Positions 7,347-14,455 are shown, counted from the stretch's first letter. The stretch: DNA of 39,480 nt from Candidatus Hydrogenedens sp. (GCA_016125095.1 WGMK01000036.1:1-39480), one strand, 5' to 3'. The notes: generated by a model from the letters alone, not told the origin. Numbers and translations: made by a program.

Positions 7347-8107
7347 TCCTCGCCGATGCCATCGATGACGCCGTTGATCGGAGCGGTACCGAACGGACGC
7401 TCGAAGAACGGCTGGCGCGGCGCGGGTTCTTCGCCACCGGCGCCAGGACAGAAATCCAATTCTGCCGCACCATCCGCTGCCCCCATTGCGGCCACGACAT
7501 GGGCGAGGACCCGGTGCCGGATGACGGCATCGACGAGGTGATGACATGCGGCGGCTGCGGCAGGGCCAACGCGCTGTCGTGTGGGCCGGAGGGCGAATTG
7601 TCCCTGCTGGCTTTGGAAACCAAGGCCGACCGCGCCTATCGCGCTTGGGCCAAAGCGGTCGGGGTCGCCCGTATCGCGGCGGTCATTTGCCTGCCGCTCT
7701 GGGCACCCTCGCCGGCGCCGGCCCGGGCCGACACCACGCCGGGGCCGGTCGAGGCGCGGGTGCTCGACGTGGTGGACGGCGACACCTTTCGCGTGCGCGC
7801 CCGGTTGTGGCCGGGACTCACCGCCGAAACCCTGATCCGGATCGAGGGCATCGACGCGCCGGAGCTGCACGGCCGCTGCCCGGCTGAAACCCAGCGGGCA
7901 GAGGCCGCACAGCGCCGCCTGAAGGCGCTGCTCGGCCATCTGGTCACCCTGACCCGGATCAAACCCGACAAATACGGCGACCGCAAACGTGCCCATGTCA
8001 CGGCCCAGGACGGTACCGACGTGGGCGCCGCCATGATCGCCGCCGGCCTGGCCCGGCCCTATCGCGGCGGCCGGCGCAAGTCCTGGTGCGACGGAGACGG
8101 GCAATGA
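7343..8107 (+). CDS. Staphylococcal-nuclease-fold (SNase) protein with zinc ribbon and membrane segment
   Basis: A 254-residue protein starting in an ATGA overlap. Three parts are visible: an N-terminal zinc ribbon (C46/C49 in CPHCGHD and C69/C72 in CGGCG), a hydrophobic segment (about 106-120, VGVARIAAVICLPLW) followed by a Pro/Ala linker, and a C-terminal SNase domain (about 136-243). The SNase core has VVDGDTF (D145, D147), IRIEGIDAPE with R166, D171 and E174 in the places of the catalytic Arg, Asp and Glu, and a YGDRKRAHV segment for the second Arg. SNase enzymes cut DNA and RNA with calcium. If the hydrophobic segment is an uncleaved anchor, the ribbon would be cytoplasmic and the nuclease periplasmic. 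Confidence 0.88.
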   Translation: MILADAIDDAVDRSGTERTLEERLARRGFFATGARTEIQFCRTIRCPHCGHDMGEDPVPDDGIDEVMTCGGCGRANALSCGPEGELSLLALETKADRAYRAWAKAVGVARIAAVICLPLWAPSPAPARADTTPGPVEARVLDVVDGDTFRVRARLWPGLTAETLIRIEGIDAPELHGRCPAETQRAEAAQRRLKALLGHLVTLTRIKPDKYGDRKRAHVTAQDGTDVGAAMIAAGLARPYRGGRRKSWCDGDGQ

Positions 8108-8532
8108 CCGACAGCACCGCGATCGACAGCACTGCGATCGACCGCACGGCGACCGACAACGGGGTGTTGCCCCAGATCGGCGACCGGGTCGCGGTGGATC
8201 TGGTCTGCGGCACCACGCTGGAAGGCTGGTGCCGCGCGATCGGGCGCTGGCAAAGCCTGGACGGCCCCACGGCACTGGTGATCGAGACCGCCGGCGGCGC
8301 CTTGCTGCCGATCGCCGCCTCGGACGATGCCGGCACCTTGGTCTGGCGCCGCTTAGGCCTGCCCCCGGCCGAGCAAGCCCGCACCCTGCAACTGGCCCGC
8401 ATCGCGGCCGCCGGCGGCACCCCCCACCACACCAGCATTACCGGCGGCGACGCCCAAGTCGCCGCCGGTTTTCTCGCCCTGGCTGGCGAGCCTGTGCCAC
8501 CCGTGCAACCGTCCAAAAGGAAACTGCCATGA
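8104..8532 (+). CDS. Early protein with repeated N-terminus, unknown
   Basis: A 142-residue protein in ATGA overlap with its neighbours. The N-terminus has a short repeat (TAIDSTAIDRTATD) reflecting a DNA repeat around GCGATCGAC. The middle (about 25-85) looks like a small beta-barrel (GDRVAVDLVCGTTLEGWC, then TALVIETAGGALLPI), similar in layout to SH3- or Sm-like folds. The C-terminus is Ala/Pro-rich. No family assigned. Confidence 0.55.
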   Translation: MTDSTAIDSTAIDRTATDNGVLPQIGDRVAVDLVCGTTLEGWCRAIGRWQSLDGPTALVIETAGGALLPIAASDDAGTLVWRRLGLPPAEQARTLQLARIAAAGGTPHHTSITGGDAQVAAGFLALAGEPVPPVQPSKRKLP

Positions 8533-8810
8533 ATTTTGCCGAACTGATCGCCGAAGTCGTCGACGGCACCGCCGTCGCCAAGGGCACCGCCGAGATCGTG
8601 GTGCGCCGGCTGGACCAGACCATCCAGGCCGCCACCGCCGGCGGCGACAAGGTGCGGATTCCGGGCTTCGGCAGCTTCCAGACCAAGCACCGCGCCGGCC
8701 GCCTGGGCCGCAACCCGCAGACCGGCGAGGCGATCGAGATCGCGCCCTCTACCCTGCTGGCCTTCAAGCCGGCCAAGCGCGGCGCCAGCGGCGAGGAATC
8801 GGGCGCTTGA
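8529..8810 (+). CDS. HU/IHF-family DNA-bending protein
   Basis: A 93-residue protein, the usual HU length. The order is helical dimer region (MNFAELIAEVV through RRLDQTI), the hallmark KVRIPGFGSFQTKHRAGRLG, the flexible arm with RNPQTGEAIEI, and the C-terminal FKPAK. These match HU/IHF closely. HU proteins bend DNA as dimers; Mu transposition needs host HU and IHF to assemble the transposase complex, so a phage copy beside the transposition genes may supply this function. Start fixed by the ATGA overlap. Confidence 0.93.
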   Translation: MNFAELIAEVVDGTAVAKGTAEIVVRRLDQTIQAATAGGDKVRIPGFGSFQTKHRAGRLGRNPQTGEAIEIAPSTLLAFKPAKRGASGEESGA

Positions 8811-8971
8811 CCTGCACCGCCGACCTGCTGCCGCCCCGTCCCGGCATCCGCCGGGAGCTGGCGCGCACCCTCACCGATCTTCAACAGGCCGGCGCGCAAG
8901 CGCCGGCCGACGACCCGGTCCGCCGGGCCTCGGCCCGGATGGCTGAAAAAACCCAGGGAGACCACCAATGA
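8807..8971 (+). CDS. Short early protein with TTG start, unknown
   Basis: A 54-residue ORF begins at a TTG overlapping the HU stop (TTGA) and ends in an ATGA overlap with the next gene, exactly filling the gap. The sequence is helical and charged (RRELARTLTDLQQAG, RRASARMAEKTQGD). The perfect fit into the overlap chain is the main support; the rare start and short length keep confidence moderate. Confidence 0.5.
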   Translation: MTCTADLLPPRPGIRRELARTLTDLQQAGAQAPADDPVRRASARMAEKTQGDHQ

Positions 8972-9798
8972 CCGACCAAACCCCGCCACTGGAGCTGCCG
9001 GAGGTGCCGCCGGTGCCAGCCGGCGCGCCGACGCTGGCGCAGCATTGCGCGGCGTTGGCCGCGATTCTGCGCGACCATTGCCATTGTGAATTGGCAGGGC
9101 CGCAAGAGGCCGCCTATCGCGCCGCCATCGCCGCCTTGGCGGCTTTGCCCGCACTGCCCGACGGCAGCCGCGAACTGGCCGGTGTCGAGTACCTGCTCGA
9201 CGGCGACGGCCGTCTGGTGCCGCTGTCGCTGGTCAAGGCGTCCGATCTGCTGATCGACGGCGCCGCCCGGCGGATCGCCCAGGGCGCCCTGTCGGTGGCG
9301 CAGACGCTCGACCGCTATAAGCAGATGTGCTTCGCCGAAGCCCAGCAGCTATTGGCCGCCTTGGCCGCCGACCACAGAGTCGAGCTGACCAGCCGCCGCG
9401 GCAACTACGCGATCACCACCTATGACGGCGCCTTCAAGGTCGAGTTCTCCTCGGCCGATCGCATCAGCTTCGGCCCCGGCATCGAGATCGCCCGCGCTGC
9501 CTTTGCAAATTGGCTGGCCGAGGCCGAGGCCAGCCCGGAGATCAAGGCGATCGTGTCGGCGGCCTGGCAACTCGACCAGGCCGGCCGGCTGCGCGCCCAC
9601 GAGATCATGCGGCTGGCGCGCTACGACCTGACCGATCCCAAATGGCAGGCCGCGATGGCGGCGGTGCGCGAGGCGATGCAGGTCTCCGGCACCAAGGATT
9701 ACATGCGGGTCTACCGCCGCGACGAAGATGGCGGCTGGCGCCAGATCACGCTGGATTTCGCCAATGCCCGCAGCGCGCCTCGGGACTCCGCGGCATGA
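8968..9798 (+). CDS. DUF3164 family phage protein
   Basis: A 276-residue protein; the ATG follows AGGGAG at 9 nt and overlaps the upstream stop. The C-terminal two-thirds has the DUF3164 pattern: RRGNYAITTYDGAFKVE, then FGPGIEIAR, an alpha-helical region with WQLDQAGRLRAHEIMRLARY, then VSGTKDYMRVY and a final WRQITLD. DUF3164 proteins are common in early regions of Mu-like phages, but their function is unknown. Confidence 0.85.
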   Translation: MTDQTPPLELPEVPPVPAGAPTLAQHCAALAAILRDHCHCELAGPQEAAYRAAIAALAALPALPDGSRELAGVEYLLDGDGRLVPLSLVKASDLLIDGAARRIAQGALSVAQTLDRYKQMCFAEAQQLLAALAADHRVELTSRRGNYAITTYDGAFKVEFSSADRISFGPGIEIARAAFANWLAEAEASPEIKAIVSAAWQLDQAGRLRAHEIMRLARYDLTDPKWQAAMAAVREAMQVSGTKDYMRVYRRDEDGGWRQITLDFANARSAPRDSAA

Positions 9799-10217
9799 CC
9801 GCCGGCCCGTTCGCCCCGGCCTGCTCTGCCCCGACCGCTCCGCCGGGGACGGCGGCCACGGTGCCGCCGGCGGTGCCGCCGACCGCACTCGGCCTGGCGG
9901 CGTTGCGCGTGATCGCCGAGCTGACCGCGGCCACCGGCATTGCCCCCAGCTATGACGAGCTGTCGGGTGAACTGGACATCGCCAGCAAGGGCCACCTGAC
10001 CGCGATCGTCAACGGCCTGGTCGAGCGCGGCTGGATCGCGCGGCTGCCCGGCCGGGCGCGGGCGATCCGGGTTCTGCATCCGGTGCCGCTGCCCGATCTC
10101 GCCACCGTCGCGTGGGAATTGTCGGCCGATGCCTATGGCGCCCTCAGCCAGGGCAAGCCCGGCACCGCCGCGCGTGACCGCCGGCAAAAGCACCGGCACC
10201 GGGGAGGTCAACCATGA
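9795..10217 (+). CDS. LexA-like winged-helix DNA-binding protein
   Basis: A 140-residue protein starting in an ATGA overlap. After a Pro/Ala-rich N-terminus, residues about 35-95 form a winged helix like the LexA DNA-binding domain: GIAPSYDELSGELDIASKG, then IVNGLVERGWIARLPGRARA and a final IRVL strand. No LexA peptidase domain follows, so it would be a short DNA-binding protein, possibly an early regulator. Confidence 0.75.
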   Translation: MTAGPFAPACSAPTAPPGTAATVPPAVPPTALGLAALRVIAELTAATGIAPSYDELSGELDIASKGHLTAIVNGLVERGWIARLPGRARAIRVLHPVPLPDLATVAWELSADAYGALSQGKPGTAARDRRQKHRHRGGQP

Positions 10218-11152
10218 TCGAAGCCGCACTGGCCCGCTACTGTCTCGACCTGGCCCACAGCCGCCACCCGGCCGACGAAGTGAAGTTTCGCGATTGTGCC
10301 GGGTGGCTGGCCTCGTTCTGCGCAAGGCCGCCCCAGGAGCCGCCCCGGACGCCGCGCTGCCAAGCCCTGACCCGCGTCGCCGAACCCTGCCTGGAGCTGG
10401 CGGCCGCGGCGCCGGACGAAGCAGCGCAGAGTCCGAACCCGGCCGCGGCGACTCCCGCCGTGACGCCCGCCGAACCGCCGACCCAAGCACCTGCCGCTCT
10501 ACCCGCCGAGGTGCCCGCCGGGCGGCCCGGCGTGACCATCGACGGCCTGGTGAGCGCGGCGCTGGGTGTGGGCGACCCGTTCCGGGCACGCGACCTGGCA
10601 GACCGCACCGGGCGGCCGATGCGGCAGATCGCGATCCGGCTGTGCGCCATGGCCGACGCCGGCCTGGTCACGCGCGTCGGCACCGGGCTCTACCGCCTGA
10701 CCGCGGCCGGCCGCAGCCGTGCCGCCGATGGCCGCAAAGGTCCTGAGGCCGCCGCCGTGCTGCCCGCCGCAGACGACGACACCGGCGGCCAGGAGGATCA
10801 GGACGACGGCGCCGCCACCGAGGCGGAAACGCGCCGGATCGCCGCCCACGCGATCAGCCGCGCCGCCGTGCGGCCGGAGCCGCCGGCGCCGACCAGTGAT
10901 CGCAGCCTGGTGGCCGGGCTGACCGGCAATCAACGGCTGGTCCTGGTTGCGGTGCGCGACATCCTGCGCGACGGCGGCACTGCCAGTCTTGGAAACGTCG
11001 TCGGCCGAACCGGTCTTGGTGCGACCAGCGCCCAAACCGCCCTGGTTTGCCTGGGCGAAAAGGGCCTGCTCGCCGCCGAAGGCTGCCCCCGCAACTACAC
11101 CCTGACTGCCGCCGGCATCGCGCGGCTGGCCGCACTGGGGGCCACGCCGTGA
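10214..11152 (+). CDS. Protein with two winged-helix domains, putative DNA-binding
   Basis: A 312-residue protein in ATGA overlap with both neighbours. Two winged-helix-like segments are visible: about 113-170 (FRARDLADRTGRPMRQIAIR with a hairpin GLVTRVGTGLYRLT) and about 235-308 (LTGNQRLVLVAVRDILRDGG through NYTLTAAGIARL). They are joined by Pro/Ala- and Asp/Glu-rich linkers. This fits a phage replication-initiation or regulatory protein that bridges DNA sites. Exact family not known. Confidence 0.65.
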   Translation: MIEAALARYCLDLAHSRHPADEVKFRDCAGWLASFCARPPQEPPRTPRCQALTRVAEPCLELAAAAPDEAAQSPNPAAATPAVTPAEPPTQAPAALPAEVPAGRPGVTIDGLVSAALGVGDPFRARDLADRTGRPMRQIAIRLCAMADAGLVTRVGTGLYRLTAAGRSRAADGRKGPEAAAVLPAADDDTGGQEDQDDGAATEAETRRIAAHAISRAAVRPEPPAPTSDRSLVAGLTGNQRLVLVAVRDILRDGGTASLGNVVGRTGLGATSAQTALVCLGEKGLLAAEGCPRNYTLTAAGIARLAALGATP

Positions 11153-11652
11153 CACCGCCGCGCGCGATCGGCCGTCCGCTGCTGGCCACGCCTGCCTATG
11201 CGCCGGATTTCCAGGCGTTTTGGGCCGCGGTGCCCCATCGGCCGGACGACCGCAAAGCGCCGGCGCACGACGCCTATCGCCGGCTGGTGCGCTTCCAGGC
11301 GGCCAGCGCCGGCACCTTGCTGGCGGCAGCCACCGCCTATGCCCGGTCGCGCGAGGGCAAATCGAACGAGTTCATCGTCTCGACTGAGCGCTGGCTGGCC
11401 GATGGCGACTGGCGCGACTGGGCAGACGCCGCCGAAACCGCCGCCGAAACCGCCGCGTCCGCGCCGCCGGCGGTCCGGGCCGAGTCCGCCGATCCGGCGC
11501 TTGAGCGCTGGCTGCAGGGCTGCGTCGTCAGCGATCGCGACGGCACGGTGACGATCAAGGCGCCCTCGCGCTTCCGTGCCGATCGCCTGCGCGGCGAGCA
11601 ATTCCAGGCGCTGACCCGGCGCTGGCCGGGCCGGCGGATCGAGGTGCTGTGA
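11149..11652 (+). CDS. Replication-accessory-like early protein
   Basis: A 167-residue protein starting at a GTG overlapping the upstream stop. The opening block FQAFWAAVPHRPDDRKAPAH, then AYRRLV and STERWLADGDWRDW, resembles the C-terminal region of some phage replication or helicase-loader proteins (pattern FW..PHR..K..A, then TWL..W). The C-terminal segment (RWLQGCVVSDRDGTVTIKAP) may be a separate small beta domain. A role in DNA replication is a weak inference. Confidence 0.55.
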   Translation: MTPPRAIGRPLLATPAYAPDFQAFWAAVPHRPDDRKAPAHDAYRRLVRFQAASAGTLLAAATAYARSREGKSNEFIVSTERWLADGDWRDWADAAETAAETAASAPPAVRAESADPALERWLQGCVVSDRDGTVTIKAPSRFRADRLRGEQFQALTRRWPGRRIEVL

Positions 11653-11960
11653 TGAGCCGCGAGGCCGCGGCGCTGGCATTGATGCTGGCCGGCATGGCGC
11701 GCCGGCTGGCCCAGCGCGAGCCCTGCATCGGCGATTTCCGCGCCGGCCTGATCACCCAGTTGATGGCGGCGGCGGCCCATGTCGGCGGCATCCAGGCGAT
11801 GAGCTGTCCGCCCGACCGCCCGGAACACGCCGTGCTCGACGGCACCATCGGCGCCCTGATCGCCGCCGGCGTTTCCGGCTCCGAACTCGCGATCTGGTTC
11901 AACGACGCGGTCGAACGCCACGCCCGCCCGGCGCCACTGCGCGCGGGAGCCGGGCGATGA
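11652..11960 (+). CDS. Small early protein, unknown; last gene before the cassette
   Basis: A 102-residue helical protein starting in a TGATG overlap. It has Met/Ala-rich helices (AAALALMLAGMARRLAQREP) and no recognised motif. Its stop at 11958-11960 overlaps an ATG at 11957 that now leads nowhere, because the minus-strand gene ends at 11972. This suggests that the gene that once followed has been displaced. Confidence 0.6.
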   Translation: MSREAAALALMLAGMARRLAQREPCIGDFRAGLITQLMAAAAHVGGIQAMSCPPDRPEHAVLDGTIGALIAAGVSGSELAIWFNDAVERHARPAPLRAGAGR

Positions 11961-11971
11961 GCGAGCTCGGC

Positions 11972-12622
11972 CTATTTTGGACACCGGTCATGCCAGTCAG
12001 CTGCACGAGCGGCCGCGTCAAAGCGAATGTAATGCCATGGCTTGCCGCTCTCCTGTTCGAATTGGACGTAGAGCTTCTCTTTCGCCGGCAGGTAGGTCAC
12101 GTCCCACAGCTTCTGGTGGATCACCGCGTTATCCATGCCGCCGCAAAGCCAGCCCACCATCGCCGACGTCGGCATGTAGCCGACCCCCGGCAGGCCTTGC
12201 GCCTTGACCTTGTAGAGCAGGGTATCGGAGGTACCGAGCTTTTTCCATACCCTGGCGACGACGGTCGCCAGGGTGCCCTCGGTCAAGCGTCGGACCATGC
12301 CGCCCTCAGGCGTCCGCCACCACATCGCAGTTCCCTGGACGGTGATGATGTCGCCCGGCAGCAGTCCCTCCGCAGCATTCGCCCCGACCTTGTGACGTGT
12401 CTCCTCGATAATCTCTGTCGCGCGGCGCTGGTATCGGCAATAGAGCGGCAGAAGGGCGTCGTCGAGGTTCGTCACCGTGGTGAAGAAATTGGCCGGCGGC
12501 GACGGTTCACCCAGTTCGTATCCGGGCATCGGGCCTGGGTCCTTGGGACACGCCAAAACTGTCGGTACTGGCAGGAGCGCCCCGACCGTCGCGCAGCGGA
12601 TCAGCAGTTTCTGCAATCTCAT
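11972..12622 (-). CDS. Secreted SH3-like protein or lipoprotein (moron candidate)
   Basis: A 216-residue protein, the only minus-strand gene inside the + strand block after the control region. The ATG at 12622 follows GAGGGGG at about 7 nt. The N-terminus is an export signal (basic start, hydrophobic core ATVGALLPVPTVLA, then C25); VLAC is a passable lipobox, so lipidation is possible. The mature part contains an SH3-like beta region (about 90-160: LLPGDIITVQGTAMWWRTPE, LATVVARVWKKL, GVGYMPTSAMVGWL) and several Cys. It is convergent with the early operon and has its own promoter candidate, the typical form of a lysogenic-conversion gene acting in the periplasm or on the cell surface. Superinfection exclusion is possible but unproven. 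Confidence 0.75.
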   Translation of the reverse strand: MRLQKLLIRCATVGALLPVPTVLACPKDPGPMPGYELGEPSPPANFFTTVTNLDDALLPLYCRYQRRATEIIEETRHKVGANAAEGLLPGDIITVQGTAMWWRTPEGGMVRRLTEGTLATVVARVWKKLGTSDTLLYKVKAQGLPGVGYMPTSAMVGWLCGGMDNAVIHQKLWDVTYLPAKEKLYVQFEQESGKPWHYIRFDAAARAADWHDRCPK

Positions 12623-12651
12623 GATCGCCCCCTCTGTCTGGTGATCACCGG

Positions 12652-12680
12652 ATCGTCCGCGATGAGTGAGGAGGCGTCAA
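12652..12680 (-). promoter_or_regulatory. Candidate promoter of the minus-strand cassette
   Basis: On the minus strand, TTGACG (plus coordinates 12675-12680) is followed after exactly 17 nt by GACGAT (12652-12657). The -35 matches 5 of 6 consensus bases; the -10 is weak (3 of 6, keeping the key A and T). A start about 7 nt further would give a leader of about 23 nt before the ATG at 12622. Confidence 0.45.
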
Positions 12681-12735
12681 GCCTCTTGAAATCACGAACC
12701 AGCGCCGCGGCGCGGCTGAACCGTCTTTCACCCCC

Positions 12736-12769
12736 AACCCTTCCCCCGCCCCAGGGGGAAGGGTTTTTT
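12736..12769 (+). terminator. Strong rho-independent terminator (+ strand)
   Basis: AACCCTTCCCCC (12736-12747) pairs perfectly over 12 bp with GGGGGAAGGGTT (12754-12765) around a 6-nt loop, and the T-run continues to 12769. It would stop + strand transcripts just before gemA. The sequence also resembles GC-rich dispersed palindromes common in proteobacterial chromosomes, suggesting host origin of the cassette. Confidence 0.8.
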
Positions 12770-12771
12770 GT

Positions 12772-13236
12772 GTGAGTGCGATGAACGACCCTAAACGCAA
12801 TGCCCAGCTGGCGGCGGCCCACGCGATGAAACGCGAGCTGGCGCTGAGCGATGATTGTTGGCAGGGCTTGTGCCTGCGCTTTTCCGGCTCGCGCACCGAC
12901 TCGTCCGGCGCCATGACGGCGCCGGAGCGGGGGGCGCTGCTCGACCATCTACGCGGCCTGGGTGCCGGCCGGAAGAAGAGCGCCGCCGGTACACCGGCCG
13001 CCAGGCGCCGCTTTGCCGCCGCGCCGCAACGGGCCAAGGCCTGGGCGCTGTGGGGCGAACTGGCGGCGCTCAACGCCGTCTCAGATGGCTCTGAGACGGC
13101 GTTTGAAGCCTTCGTGGAACGCCAGACCAGGGTGGCAATCGGCCGGCTCGACGGCCGGCAGTGGAACCGGGTGATCGAGGGCTTGAAGGGTTGGCTCGGC
13201 CGCAAACGGGGACAGCAGCCATGGCGACGGCCATGA
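12772..13236 (+). CDS. gemA: GemA family protein (Mu gp16-like)
   Basis: A 154-residue protein with the GemA/DUF1018 pattern: an N-terminal block NAQLAAAHAMKRELALSDDC, then LCLRFSGSRTDSSGAMTAPE and LLDHLRGLGAG, a basic linker, and a C-terminal helical domain ending in VIEGLKGWLGRK. In Mu this gene lies just before mor, as here. The GTG at 12772 is preceded at 8 nt by AAGGG, which is also the descending arm of the terminator; the ATG at 12781 has no ribosome site. Transcription and translation here are unusually tied to the hairpin. Confidence 0.82.
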   Translation: MSAMNDPKRNAQLAAAHAMKRELALSDDCWQGLCLRFSGSRTDSSGAMTAPERGALLDHLRGLGAGRKKSAAGTPAARRRFAAAPQRAKAWALWGELAALNAVSDGSETAFEAFVERQTRVAIGRLDGRQWNRVIEGLKGWLGRKRGQQPWRRP

Positions 13237-13685
13237 AGACGGCCGAGATCGATTGGCGGGCCAGCGGCGTCCTGACCGAGCTGAAGCTGCTGATCGGCAC
13301 CGCGGCGACGCTGAAGCTGATCGCCGAGCGCGGCGGCGGCCCGCTCTATCTGCCCCAGACCGTGACCGCCGATTGCGAACTGGCGCGGATCGTCGGCCTG
13401 GAAGACGCCGCACGCATCGTGGCGCGCTGGGGCGGGCGCCGCATCCTGGAAATCCCCACCGGGCACGGCTATGGCCACACCGCGCGGATCGACCGCGGCC
13501 AGGTCAAGGCGCTGCTCGATCAGGGCTTGAGCAAGCGCCGGATCGCGCGGGCGCTCGGCTGCTCGTCGCGCCATGTCCGCACCATCGCCGCAGAGATCGC
13601 TACCGGCCGCGAGCCGGCCGGCCGCGGGCGCGGCGCCGAACCCCAGCGCCAGCTCGATTTGCTGGATTGGCTTGCCAGATCATAG
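13221..13685 (+). CDS. Mor/C-type transcription activator
   Basis: A 154-residue protein starting at 13221 after GGGGA at 9 nt; an ATG at 13233, in ATGA overlap with the gemA stop, is an alternative. The N-terminal helical part (about 15-60) would dimerise. A Gly-rich strand (RRILEIPTGHGYG) precedes a C-terminal helix-turn-helix (KALLDQGLSKRRIARALGCS, then RHVRTIAAE). Size, layout and position after gemA and directly before the lysis genes match the Mor/C activators of Mu, which switch on middle and late promoters as dimers at dyads. The dyads at 13693, 21513 and 34387 are the obvious candidate targets. The match is by fold and context rather than strong identity. Confidence 0.7.
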   Translation: MATAMKTAEIDWRASGVLTELKLLIGTAATLKLIAERGGGPLYLPQTVTADCELARIVGLEDAARIVARWGGRRILEIPTGHGYGHTARIDRGQVKALLDQGLSKRRIARALGCSSRHVRTIAAEIATGREPAGRGRGAEPQRQLDLLDWLARS

Positions 13686-13692
13686 CCCGGGC

Positions 13693-13738
13693 GCGGAAGT
13701 CCTTCCGCCTGTCCCGGCCCGGACGAGGGCGCCAATAT
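13693..13738 (+). promoter_or_regulatory. Candidate late promoter 1 (lysis), dyad plus -10-like sequence
   Basis: The dyad GCGGAAGTCCTTCCGC (13693-13708) starts 8 nt after the activator gene. A -10-like CAATAT (13733-13738) lies 24 nt after it, inside a second perfect inverted repeat (13727-13745: GGGCGCCA, ATA, TGGCGCCC). The endolysin start follows at 13769. Confidence 0.55.
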
Positions 13739-13768
13739 GGCGCCCGCGACCGCCGGAGGCCAGAAGCG

Positions 13769-14455
13769 ATGTCCCAAAGTCCCCCCGACCCGATCGACAG
13801 CGCACCGTCTTTGGCGGCCGCGGCACTCGACCACCTGCTGGTCGATCGCCTGATCGTCGGTTTCGAGACCGGCGGCCGGGCCTATTACGGCCAGGGTCGG
13901 CCGCTGTGGCCGGGCGGCGACAGCGGCGTTGCCATCGGCTGCGGCTATGATCTGGGCTATCACAGTGCCCAGGACTTGCGCCGCGACTGGTCGGCCTATC
14001 TGCCCTCGGTAGCGCTCGACCAATTGGCCGGGGTCTGTGGCCTGACCGGGGTCGCCGCCCGCGCGCATGTCCCGGCGCTGACCGCGATCAAAATCCCCTA
14101 CGACGCGGCACTGACCCAGTTCTATGACCGCGTGCTGCCGGTCTGGACCGATCGCACTTTGCGCGCGTTTCCGGGTAGTGCCGCGCTGCCGCCGGCCTGC
14201 CTGACCGTGCTGGTATCGCTCACCTACAATCGCGGGCCGTCGTTCAAGGCCCGGATCAAGAACGGGCGCGATACCCGATCGGAGATGCGCAGCATCCGAG
14301 GCGCAGTCGAGGCCGGCAATTGGCCGGCGGTGCCCGCGCTGATCCGCGCCATGAAGACGCTGTGGCAAGGCCCGGAGACGCCATTCAACCTGCGCGGCCG
14401 GCGCGAAGCCGAGGCCAAAGCCTGGGAAGCCGCGATGAAGGGAGCCAAGTCATGA
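13769..14455 (+). CDS. Endolysin, pesticin/lysozyme-like
   Basis: A 228-residue protein; the ATG follows GGAGG at 9-10 nt. A muramidase-like core is visible: FETGG with E33 as probable catalytic acid, then WPGGDSGVAIGCGYDLGYHS (47-66), and a later VSLTYNRGPSF. This is the pattern of pesticin-type lysozymes (Glu, then GVTIGxGYDLG). The Thr of that motif is Ala55 here; D51 and D61 are retained. There is no signal peptide, so release depends on the holin. First gene of the lysis cassette, under late promoter candidate 1. Confidence 0.82.
   Translation: MSQSPPDPIDSAPSLAAAALDHLLVDRLIVGFETGGRAYYGQGRPLWPGGDSGVAIGCGYDLGYHSAQDLRRDWSAYLPSVALDQLAGVCGLTGVAARAHVPALTAIKIPYDAALTQFYDRVLPVWTDRTLRAFPGSAALPPACLTVLVSLTYNRGPSFKARIKNGRDTRSEMRSIRGAVEAGNWPAVPALIRAMKTLWQGPETPFNLRGRREAEAKAWEAAMKGAKS

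Noticed and set aside
7124..8275. 383-codon minus-strand frame across the SNase gene
   Set aside because: Antisense to an SNase with clear active-site residues; composition typical of a shadow frame.
11957..12775. 272-codon + strand frame over the cassette
   Set aside because: The minus-strand product has a signal peptide, a ribosome site and sensible composition, while the + frame does not. Only its start codon is of interest, as a likely remnant.
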